Shown here piece after piece: positions 20,901 through 29,229 of a stretch of 29,229 nucleotides of DNA. Location: the NCBI GenBank assembly GCA_013115145.1, contig JAAPAO010000413.1, positions 1 through 29,229 on the forward strand, given 5' to 3'. Origin of the DNA: Perkinsus chesapeaki. Its lineage: Eukaryota > Perkinsozoa > Perkinsida > Perkinsidae. The position numbers were made by a program, and so were the translations under genes. Each line of letters begins with the position of its first letter. Within the stretch, counting starts at the first letter, position 1. The notes beneath the pieces were generated by a model that was not told where the DNA came from, ran no database searches, and saw only the letters and a list, made by a program, of their open reading frames with translations.

Positions 20901-23006
20901 GCGCCGCTGCTCGTTTCCAGTAGGGAGATTGGTCCTTAAAATTCGGTTGGATCTGGCGATATTAATAAACGCCAATTTTCCGGTTAGACCGACACCGCAA
21001 TCTCGTCGCGTATAGAGGCTGCCACGAAGTCGATGGAGGCCGCTAATAAGGAGCTTCAACGGCAACTGGCGGAGGCAATGGCGGAGAGGGAGAGACTTGA
21101 GAAGGAGAACATTAGGCTGGAAAAGGATAATGAAAGCGCAGTGAAGGAGATAGAGGAATTGAGAGGCGAGAAAGAGGAGATTAAAACGACATTAGAGGCA
21201 CGAGTTAAAGAGTAAGGTGCCGGGGTCGAACCTGTGACCCTGATAGAGCGTCCTCTGAGGTCTTGTTGTTTTATTTAGGTTAGCCGATGCTGCAAAGCAA
21301 GGTGGTGAAGGTAGTATGAAAGATGGTAAGAGGATAAAGGAGCTGGAGAAGCAATTGGAGGTGGGAGAATATGGAAGGAGATTTCAATTGTATATTTAAT
21401 AATAAAACATAAACGGCAATAGGAATATAGATATCCACAACGCATTCATCGAAGGACTGATAATTTATAGGTGAACGTAATCGTGGTATTTTATATGGAA
21501 AATGCTAACATTTTCATTAAACTTGATGCTTGTATTAAACCATCCTATGAAAACATTCAAATGTAGGCAAAGACTTGTACTTGATACAGCACTAATCGAG
21601 CATGCTCCTTAATTTCCATTAACTTGAATTCTTAAACCATTGAAACAGTATCAGCTGCTGAGGTGATCGGAGAAAGCGCACTTTGGGAGAAGATCTCAAA
21701 CAATACCTTACTTCTCCTCCAACCTTCCAATGGAGTACCTCTTCCCGCTGTGTGGTGTAGTAGTTCTATGCTACAAAATAAAGGGTCTCCTACAACTACT
21801 TTGCGTCCAATTACGGATGATAGTTTCTCATCAAGCAAGAAGTGTTTGATAAGTTATAGGACACCCCTTATTAGGGTCGTACGACAATCAGTAGAGGGTG
21901 GGAAATCATCAATAAACGAAATATTCTAATTCATTGTGAAGGGCTGTAGTTCTCTTCGGGTATAGCTACGGCGGAGTGATCCTGAGGAGCTTTCGATAAA
22001 CAGCGCAGCGAGTAGTAAATAGAAAATGCTGAATAATGTTAATGAAGCTCTGAATTCCGTTTCATGATTGTATGAATCTCTTCACTGTATTGCTTTTTAG
22101 AGAGCCAACGAAATGCTGGAGCAGCTGCAGAAACGATCGATTCAAGGTGACTCGGCGAGCAAGAACTTAATGGAGGAGTTGGAGGGCTGGAAAAAACGGG
22201 CCGAATCTGCGGAGGAGGAGATTGCCGAGCTGAAGGAGGTTATCAAGGAAAACGAAGCGGAGATAGGGGAGTTGAGAGAAGCAGCGTTGAGGAAAGTCGA
22301 GGAGGAGCAAGATGTGCAAGATGAGGGTATTGGAGATGAAGTGGCAGAGCCTAGCGAGAAGGATGAGGAAATCGAAGTTGATTTGGGCGTCACGTCACGG
22401 ATCAGCGAGCTGGAGGAGGAGAACAAACGGCTTACGTTGGTTTTGGTGGAATTGCGGGAGAAGATGGGGGAGATGGCGACGAAGCTGGAGCAGGGCGGTG
22501 TCTCGGGTGGAGTTGTAGACGGAATTCTGGAGGACGTCGGCCTGGCGAACTTCGCGGGACGCGGGAAGGTCCGACGGGCGACGAGGAATGTGTTCAACAG
22601 GTTGTATGAAGATGCGTTGAGGAGGATGAAAAGGCTGGGCGAACTGAGGGAGAGGGTGCGCACGCTGCAGGAGCAGGAGTTCTTGGCGATATACTACTCG
22701 AGGGTCGGGTATAGAACCTTTATTGGATACGACTCGGGATGGATGAAAAAGAGAAGGCAAAGAAAATTGGTTGATCGGCAGACTGTCGGGGAAATGAAAA
22801 CTGTTACTACTACGAGCGAAAGTGAGATTGAGCGAGCCACGCCGATTAATACAAATGGATGGAGTGCCCCGGGTGGTGGCACGGCAGCGAGGGTAGCTAG
22901 AATGTTTGGCGGTGGAAGGCCGAGACATCAGGGATTCGGGGGTGAGTGGGGAAGATATTTTTGGAGGTTGAGTCTGGTAGATTCATATGAGCTGGGTAAT
23001 TCGTAG
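17979..23006 (+). CDS. Large coiled-coil protein, nine exons, family not recognised
   Basis: Exons 17979-18191, 18613-18735, 18861-19104, 19753-20006, 20480-20603, 20656-20756, 20988-21211, 21279-21360 and 22101-23006 all join in phase, giving about 756 residues. The N-terminus is Gly/Ser/Ala-rich and disordered (MAPQKKSVAISRTPKSG). From exon 2 onward the protein is almost entirely heptad-type helix rich in Glu, Lys, Arg and Leu, for example ERERLEKENIRLEKDNE and VEEEQDVQDEGIGDE. The last exon ends with a Gly-rich stretch (RVARMFGGGRPRHQGFGG). A good donor (GTGAGT at 22942) lies just there, so the frame running on to TAG 23004-23006 may be read-through and more exons may follow. Structural or tethering roles are typical for such proteins, but nothing identifies the family. 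Exon 2-3 intron holds an antisense tRNA. Confidence 0.7.
18749..18821 (-). tRNA. tRNA-Lys (anticodon CUU)
   Basis: A 73-nt cloverleaf read on the minus strand. It has a 7-bp acceptor stem (GCCCGTC with GGTGGGT, including G-T wobbles), a D arm with box A TAGCTCAGTCGG, an anticodon loop CTCTTAA with anticodon CTT, and a T arm GTGGG-TTCGAGC-CCCAC containing box B. There is no tRNA intron and CCA is not encoded. A TTTT terminator follows closely (about 18744-18747). The gene lies antisense inside the 125-bp intron between exons 2 and 3 of the coiled-coil gene. Confidence 0.95.
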
Positions 23007-23781
23007 GAAACATGAGGGAATCTTTATGGTGCGATAGGTGTATTTACAACATAATCCCACCATAGCTTTAGCGACTGCGCCTTTGCCATTATAGCTCTAC
23101 TCTCCAAAAAAACCGCTTCGTTGGCTTCAACGCAAATACTTTGAAGTGCGATCCAGACCTCTTCAAGTCCGTAAAATCTAACCAGTGCGATAAGCGTATC
23201 TTGCTTTTCGTGAAATCTCCACAGTGCGATAATCGTATCTTAAGTTGGGTTACCTTTGGTATTTCCTATTATCAGTTACTAGAGCATCATCATCATCAGT
23301 TTTTCGGAGCCTTCAGAGGATTGATCACGGAAGAGTGGTATGAGAGACACTGGCAATCGAATCGGCAACGCTCTTTCAGTTGGGATATACCAGCACACCT
23401 CAATTACTGTTGCATCCTCACAACGCTGGCGGTTTCCATTCCGACGTTCCAGCGCAGCGAGCACCGAGAAGGGCAGGATATTATAGGTAGGTTGATAGTG
23501 GCTAAGTAGCAGGAAAGAAAACCGAATCTGACTGTGTACGCAAGCAATGCGGGAAGAGGAGCCAACGTTGTCGAAAAGCCCGATGCTTAGTTAAGGTTGC
23601 CGAAACCCGAAGACTGTGAATTCGCTGACTTTTCGAAGATTCGCCATATAGTGCGAAGAATTGGTGGCATAGGTTGGCCAGTGGGATGGATTATCTCAGA
23701 TGGTCGATAGGAGCAAATAGAAAATACTCGGCATCGATCAATCGGGCCGTAGAAGCAAGAAGCACATAACAAAATTTAGTC
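23007..23781. other. Region after the coiled-coil exons; no confident gene
   Basis: The plus-strand frame at 23141-23509 is the longest. Its part after the CAG at 23297-23299 (FFGAFRGLITEEWYERHW, then SWDIPAHLNYCCILTTLAV) looks protein-like and ends near a GTAGGT donor, so an exon is possible. I could not connect it in phase to either neighbour. A (CAT)n run lies at about 23286-23297. Confidence 0.3.
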
Positions 23782-24900
23782 ATGGTGCGGCGCTGTCTCC
23801 TTTGCAATGGTGGAAATATGAAGCTGTTGAATCGGTTGTGTGCGGAGCTGTCCCTGTCAGTATTGAGTATCGAAGTTGACAAACTTTGCTCGATCATAAT
23901 AACTCATTTCAGTTCGCCGATGAGAGCGTCGATGGCAGCAGCACATCAACGACTTTATGGAGTTTCACCAGCGCCAGATAGCAGCTTTTTATCGAGTAGT
24001 TCGACAACACATTCGTTACCTAGACTCAATCATTTGATGAAAGTTAATCACGAACATGTTTAATAGGTTGTTATTCACCGAATGAACGCTGTGGTGTTGT
24101 TCCAGTCGTCTTTAATGATGTGTCTTGCGATATTCGTGGACCTCTCCCACCCGAGCCCTCCACTCCCTTCTACTCGCCCGCATCTGCGTTCCATTCTTAT
24201 CTCCATAAGAGAACCGTTTGTTGGATTATTCTCAGCTATCCGTACAATCTTTAGTACCATGTCAACTTCAACTTCGCTCGCAGCAGCGCAGTCGCCGGTA
24301 GGCTTTGAAATTGACCAATTCATCATGCGGCAGTTGTGCCACACCCTCGAGTTCCTGGCCTTTCTCACTGAGGTGGGTGTTGGAGGTCTCCGCTGAATCT
24401 GAACTTAGACGAAGATATTCGGACATATCCATAGAGTTGAGAATCACTTAGGGTCGACTACGCTTGATGAGAAAAATGAAGAATTTGATTCCAGTGGGCT
24501 GATACATCTCGCGAGATGGGTTGGTTTTTTTCAGACCGATTTCGCACATCTGATGGAGGTGTCGAGGGCGTGCCGATTGGAGGCAGACTCTGCGGAAGAG
24601 AAATGGTTCCGAGAATTCCATACAGATCTACGGCTATTCGGGGAGAAGACGTCGAGGGTGAGTTGGTCAAGCTGCTCTGTTTTCGTAATAAATCTGTTCC
24701 CTACCTTCTGGCAGCAGAGTCTATGCGCCGAGGCCTTCTTGGGGACACCTACGTGCCTCCTCACTAGCGTGCCTGATATGCGCAGTGAGCGTGAATTCGA
24801 ACAATTACCGCAACTGGATTACGCGGAATGTCAGCTAGAATCCGTGTTGCGCGAAGCTGTGAACCATAGTATGGTTACCATACAGCGTTTTACAAGGTGA
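23782..24900 (+). CDS. Unidentified plus-strand exons, possibly the 3' part of the coiled-coil gene
   Basis: The best-supported exons are 24106-24372, 24535-24657 (41 codons) and 24715-24900. They join in phase 0 with good acceptors (TTCCAG, TTTTTTTCAG, TTCTGGCAG) and donors (GTGGGT, GTGAGT) and end at TGA 24898-24900. Visible segments include FEIDQFIMRQLCHTLEFL, SRACRLEADSAEEKWF and DYAECQLESVLREAV, all probably helical. An upstream frame from ATG 23782, with a possible GTCAGT donor and an acceptor at 23912, is less certain. The exons lie on the same strand and less than 1.2 kb from the coiled-coil exons, so one gene is possible. A donor-like GTTACC near 24870 also leaves room for a longer 3' end. 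No domain is recognised. Confidence 0.4.
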
Positions 24901-25795
24901 AATTGGATTTCACATACCGGGCCAGTGCGCTGCCGTTACGAATGTAAATTGGCGAATTGTATGGTGGGAGCTCCAAGTTCAGGTCATACAGCCTCCGGAA
25001 GGGCTTACTATGAGAGAGGTATCAATTATATCAACAAGACTGCCTCAAGCCTTCGATGTTGGTCGAGCACCAACTAACGGCAAAGTGAGATTTTCTGAAG
25101 GCGGTGAGTGGGGAGAGAGGGTGGCTTGAATTACACGACGAACAGGATTGAGAGAATGTTGATGCGATCATGAAATAGACGCACCTAATAGAATCTCATC
25201 TAAGCTGTTATCGATAGCACTTCGTCGAGGTTGTTTTCTTGACCCTTGCACAGTTGCCTTGGTGGCGAAAATAAATTTAGCGGCTTGGACTGGCCGTATC
25301 AAGTTCGTATCCCGGAATGCGCGTATCACGGTCGTACAACATCGTCTTCCTGACACAATTCCTGTCTATTCTACAAAAGTCGTACTATCGTCTTCGTATA
25401 ACTAACTTCAGCGACCCCGTTATCCCCAACGACGGAGTGCACGCGGTTGAAGGTTGGGGAAAGTAGCTTTCAGAAATATGTTTAACAACATTGACTTGGA
25501 CGTGCAACTGAGCATAGTTTCATCTGTAGTAAGGTTTTCACCAATCTTCTGATCAGTGATTGAAGGGATAGCAGTACCCATTTGGAGTCTTACAAACACG
25601 AGAGATCGGTTAAAAATAGTTCCATCACAACGGGTCATTCTTAAGCCATGTCTAAATCATCAGCAAGCCGTTGGAGTCTTCAACAGGCCAAAGCAGTGCT
25701 TCAAGCAGTTTTTGTAGAACTACGCTTCAGCCACTTTGCTATGATAGCCTGGGTTCTGTCGTAAACGCCCCTGATTGACGATAGCTCAGTGATAA
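24901..25795. other. Intergenic stretch before S28 copy 2; nothing identified
   Basis: Short ORFs at 25168-25356 and 25420-25638 on the minus strand have no known motif. Around 25735-25780 (minus) a frame reads RTQAIIAKWLKR, which matches the usual C-terminal helix of S28 peptidases and is probably the last exon of copy 2. I could not join it in phase. Confidence 0.35.
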
Positions 25796-27916
25796 TTATA
25801 ATCTAGCCTGCGCTAGATTATAATGGCTTACTTCATAAAATTTGTATCCCAGTATCAGTGGGACGCCAACGGTACCTGACAAAACCTTGTAATGTTCTTC
25901 TTCTAGCGAATGCCCAGGATAACCAACCGTATAAACATCAATCCCCTCTGCCGGTTCAGTTATAGACACAGATCGCCATGGATCAGCTTCACCGTTAATA
26001 GAAAAGATATTGGTTGCGCCCTTCAGTGTCTTGCCTCCATATTCTGTTTGAACTTGATCGATATATTCCTTCGCCTGACAAAAGCGTTGCCTCTGGGCTT
26101 GACAGTTACTCCTTTCTTACCTGCTCTTCCGATATACCAAATGCCCCACATATACGAACATTCAGTTCTAGTCGCTCTTCTGTCCTCAACCAAGGGCAAT
26201 TATTTTCATCTGTGCAAGGCTGTCTTTGCCCGAATCCTCTGCAGAATATGAATCTTGACATCCTCTCTCTGTTTTGATTGTCTGGATCTTCTAGCCTGGC
26301 ACATCCGGGTACCCAATAGCATACCAGCGTGAGCAAACAGCCGTCGCTGGGTGGCGTCCTACATTTTTATGTAATCCGCAAAGGTATCACTGAAGCACCC
26401 CGGCGGATTGGGCGGTAATTCTGTCTTGGTTAAGAATATATCAGCGATAGCATCGAGAGGGTCATCGCTGACAGCAAGAATTGTCACCAGCGGAAAATGA
26501 ATCTTCGAGGAACGTCTCAGAAGTATTCCGCGCTTACTTTGTTTTGGTGAGCCTTCGACAAACTTTCTTGATATTGCAATAATCCTCCCTGCAATTAGGG
26601 TTATTGGGTGGATACTCAATCTGAGGAGTTCACCGTCGCGAGTCCTGACAACAACGAACTATGAACCTTCTAGTACCATATAATAGGTAAGATGAACGAT
26701 CCAGTTGGATTGTCTTACAAGGCTAGTTGATTCATCCGATCATCCAAAATGTTCTTGCATGCGTTGAACTTCTTCTCAAGCTTGCGGCGACCATCAGATG
26801 ACTTGGTCAGATTCGCGAAGCTCTTGTGCGCCTTCTTGACCTGAACTCCAGCAACCAGGCCCGACTAGTCTCCACGAGTCATCGACGACGTCGATTCGAC
26901 GTCGCCTACAGTTTCCAAACATTTGGGGCTCCCACCAAGTTGCTTATTAGAGAGACCTTGCCAAGGTCTCGATACTAGCCGATCGAGGCCCAAGGTCACC
27001 TTGGGCCTCGATACTAGCATACCTGACAGAATCAACGACATATGAGTGAACACCACATACGAGTGTTGCTCACAGATCGTTGTCGAGCTTGATGTCGAAC
27101 ACTGCAGAAGACGAGACCGCGCCGATAAATAACCTAGTATACCTCCCCCGAACCCACGCAGCCAATGACTGAAAATGAACGTGGAGTCTCAAAAGCCTCT
27201 AAGAGACTTTAAGCCACGGCAACAAGATCCCTGGATTCCAGGGCCTGGAGTACCACTCGAGGTCCGGGAGTTATGGTGTCTTACTCCGCCGTAGCTATCC
27301 CCGAATAGGACTATTTGTAAGGTTGGAGAATTGAGGTATCGTTTGAGATACTCTCCGAAAGTACGGATGTCTTCAACAGTCTGAGGGATTGTGAGAAGAT
27401 CCTTGAGCGTTTTAGCGGATACGTCCTCTGTTGGGAAGCTCCCACCAAAATATCTGATCGACAGAAAACGATGAAGCTGAAATTAGCTGTGCTACCAATG
27501 CTAGTACCAATAGTACCTATGCTCCAAGTACGCTACTGCCGCTTTAAAGGATGAAGCGAGGCGCATAAGGTTAACCGGAATCAGGGAAGGTGACATGGGC
27601 TGGTCGGCCCCAACAAAGAGAAAGACTAGCTGAATCGCGAACGATATTTTTCTTGCAATTCTCAGAGACACTTACCGGCTTCTCCCGAGTGTATGTACCG
27701 AGGCCGACGCAGAATCGCTGACTGAACTTCCTTGACTCCGGATCTGCAATTGAGCTCGGGAATATGCACCGTTAGCGGATTGCATCCCATAATTAAAGGA
27801 AGTCTCGTATCGCTACCGAAATGGTCCACTATAGCATCTTCAAAAGTATCCTCCAGCCAAATGAGCTCCGATGGGCTAGGTCGTCTGATACAAATAAGCA
27901 AGTAATTTCTTTCCAA
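25796..27916 (-). pseudogene. Serine carboxypeptidase S28 (copy 2), probably a pseudogene
   Basis: Second S28 gene with the same exon order as copy 1: an ESRKFSQRF block (near 27720), GDSYGG (exon ending near 27285), LAAWVRG-x-YTRLFIG, GGSPKC (27022-26910), SDGRRKLEKKF, CREDYC, NCPWL, NGEADPW and GYPGHS. Catalytic residues are retained. Several breaks suggest decay. The exon 27022-26910 is 43 bp longer than its counterpart through a palindromic insertion and then meets TAA in frame. The 5' exon reads a TAA ahead of the ESRKF block. A one-base phase conflict occurs near the YPPNNPNC block (about 26600). It retains a segment absent from copy 1 (26467-26362, with CFSDTFADYIKM). Unusual splicing could rescue some breaks, so a functional gene is not excluded. 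Confidence 0.65.
26952..27009. repeat. Two adjacent near-perfect palindromes within S28 copy 2
   Basis: GAGACCTTG-C-CAAGGTCTC (26952-26970, 9-bp arms) and GAGGCCCAAGGT-C-ACCTTGGGCCTC (26985-27009, 12-bp arms), each with a one-base centre. A short CCGATCGAGG joins them and a CGATACTAG motif is duplicated around them. Copy 1 has a single simple GTATCGAGGCC-type stretch here, so the palindromes are an insertion or fold-back duplication of 43 bp. Confidence 0.8.
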
Positions 27917-29061
27917 TTCAATGATCCAATTGCGTGGCGTCGCAGCTTGAGGATTAACGCATTCAGAGATAACTCTGATTCCGACTTAAGAGGCTTCTAG
28001 CGTCAGGCTGTTGCGAACGACGAACTTAAGCCGCAATGCCACTTACTTTTTGGTACCACTTGAGAACAGTGCGGCTGCAAGTATCGGTAAGATGTAGCAA
28101 AGAGATCGGTTCAGCATTTCTTAGGGACCGAAACTGAATAACTGTCTCAAATTCTCTATAGAACGTATTTTTTAGCACAACATTTTTACATGGAAGAAAC
28201 TGCTATGATTGCTTAAAGCCATTATAGGCTTAAGCAAGACCATAACAAGACTCGATCATCAATTACTACTATATTACTATACATAGTATGATCAATTACT
28301 TGATCATACTATGATCATCATAGCGCTTAAGTGCGCTATGCTGGGCGCTGCGTAAGGAATCCTCACGCATATACTAATATATCCTCACTAAGGGTACACC
28401 GTTGTCCCTCTACCTCGTCGGCTCCTAGGAAGTTCGTCGTCGTTGAATGTGAGTCATTGTCGATAATGGATGCAGTTGGAGTCTCACTACATTGTGAGAT
28501 TCACCTCCCTTCAAAGTTCAAGATTCCAGGATTCCCTTGAAGTTCAAGTCACTTCACTTTACTATAGGGCCGGGTTCAAAGCTTAATCCCGGAGGGTCAT
28601 CCCTTAATCCCTGAGGCCCATGGTTTCCCTGCTTGTCGTTTCAAAAAGTCTGATCGACTGGTTGCAACGAAGCCTCATCATGATCAGAGGGCGGCATCCA
28701 GTATGAGACGAGCCTCTCATCGTAATAGCAAAGTCTTAAAAGCCGTACTACCGATACGCTAGCTACGCTCCGTCATCACCATAACACAGCGGAAGTACCC
28801 AACAGTCGTTTGCGCGGGAGAATTGGGTAATAACGTCACATTCTTCGTCTTGCTCTTTTTCGGACACCGCGTCTCTCTTTTCAAGCGATCTCGTAACCTG
28901 TCTTACCTATTGGTTACCTGACCAATTAGCTTCCTTAATTTTAACTCCAAATTATTTACGAAATATGATTTCATATATCCGTTTGGCGCATAACTCTTTT
29001 GCGTGCAGTCTCCTCAACTCCTGAGCTCACCTCAGCGTCGCATGAGTAATCTCTTGGAGAC
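27917..29061. other. Non-coding right end with hairpins
   Basis: No convincing gene. The plus-strand ORF at 28331-28540 lacks motifs. Two perfect hairpins lie at 28282-28340. The rest holds short, unassigned sequence leading into the minisatellite. Confidence 0.4.
28282..28340. repeat. Two perfect inverted repeats (hairpins)
   Basis: CATAGTATGATCAA / TTGATCATACTATG with a 4-nt loop TTAC (28282-28313), followed by CATAGCGC / GCGCTATG with loop TTAAGT (28319-28340). There is no poly-T tract or gene end that would make them terminators. They may mark an element end or a replication-derived palindrome. Confidence 0.75.
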
Positions 29062-29229
29062 GGCACATATCCCATGGATGAGACGGGACATATCTCATGG
29101 ATGAGACGGCACATATCCCATGGATGAGACGGGACATATCCCATGGATGAGACGGCACATATCCCATGGATGAGACGGCACATATCCCATGGATGAGACG
29201 GGACATATCCCATGGATGAGACGGGACAT
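29062..29229. repeat. 23-bp minisatellite, at least 7.3 copies, running off the window
   Basis: The unit GGCACATATCCCATGG followed by ATGAGAC is repeated head to tail from 29062 to the window end. Two variants (GGCACAT and GGGACAT) are mixed, and one unit has TCTC instead of TCCC. Because 23 is not a multiple of 3, the ORF on the minus strand cycles through three frames and is not a protein repeat. Full length is unknown because the array is cut by the window edge. Confidence 0.9.

Noticed and set aside
21632-21838. Minus-strand ORF inside the 740-nt intron of the coiled-coil gene
   Set aside because: No motif or splice context that would support a nested gene; recorded only as a possible fragment.
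22142-22928. Minus-strand ORFs of 173 and 177 codons, Ser/Pro-rich
   Set aside because: They are shadows of the Glu/Lys-rich coiled-coil exon 22101-23006. GAG/GAA-rich codons read backward give Ser/Leu/Phe-rich open frames.
23924-24030. Alternative frame reading DFMEFHQRQIAAFYRVV
   Set aside because: It looks protein-like, but a TGA precedes it and no acceptor or donor in this frame fits the neighbours.
22101-24900. Dynactin p150 identity for the coiled-coil and downstream exons
   Set aside because: A LYG-x-SP stretch near 23965 vaguely resembles a dynactin segment, but there is no CAP-Gly domain and the order of regions does not fit, so I leave the family open.
28971-29213. Minus-strand ORF encoding a repeated SMGYVPSHPWDMCR-type peptide
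   Set aside because: The underlying 23-bp minisatellite is out of register with codons, so the frame is open by chance and not conserved as protein.
29062-29229. Possible CRISPR array
   Set aside because: Repeat units are contiguous with no unique spacers, and the genome is eukaryotic.

Overview
This window comes from an intron-rich eukaryotic nuclear genome. Genes are cut into many short exons by GT-AG introns, mostly about 40-70 nt and some of several hundred. There are no operons or bacterial signals. The gene content (serine peptidases of family S28, a WW / B-box / IQ protein of CEP164-like type, a lineage-specific coiled-coil protein) and the intron style suggest a protist, most likely an alveolate of the Perkinsus kind. 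That placement is inference and needs a homology search.

Layout. Positions 1-450 hold the 3' end of a PIF/Harbinger transposase remnant with an in-frame stop. Positions 451-2314 are non-coding, with two families of short dispersed repeats. A well-preserved S28 serine carboxypeptidase gene lies on the minus strand at 2315-4142. After a weak stretch (4143-5201), a minus-strand HEAT-repeat gene runs from 8338 down to 5202. A second, longer minus-strand gene runs from 15347 down to 9170: a degenerate WW module, an array of B-box-like zinc fingers, IQ motifs, a charged helical region and an acidic tail. I joined its exons by checking donor, acceptor and phase, and most junctions agree.

Positions 15348-17277 are AT-rich, with a MITE and a 31-bp tandem repeat. 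On the plus strand follow a 182-residue ORF with a C-terminal membrane segment, then a nine-exon coiled-coil gene (17979-23006). One of its introns carries a complete antisense tRNA-Lys(CUU). Further plus-strand exons of unknown identity occupy about 23.8-24.9 kb. A second S28 copy (25796-27916, minus) shares two blocks of about 98% identity with the first but carries a palindromic frameshifting insertion. The window ends in hairpins and a 23-bp minisatellite.

The genes do not form an obvious pathway. The main themes are a duplicated secretory-type peptidase family shaped by patchy gene conversion, transposon debris that contributes to gene structure, and large lineage-specific cytoskeletal or chromosome-associated proteins.
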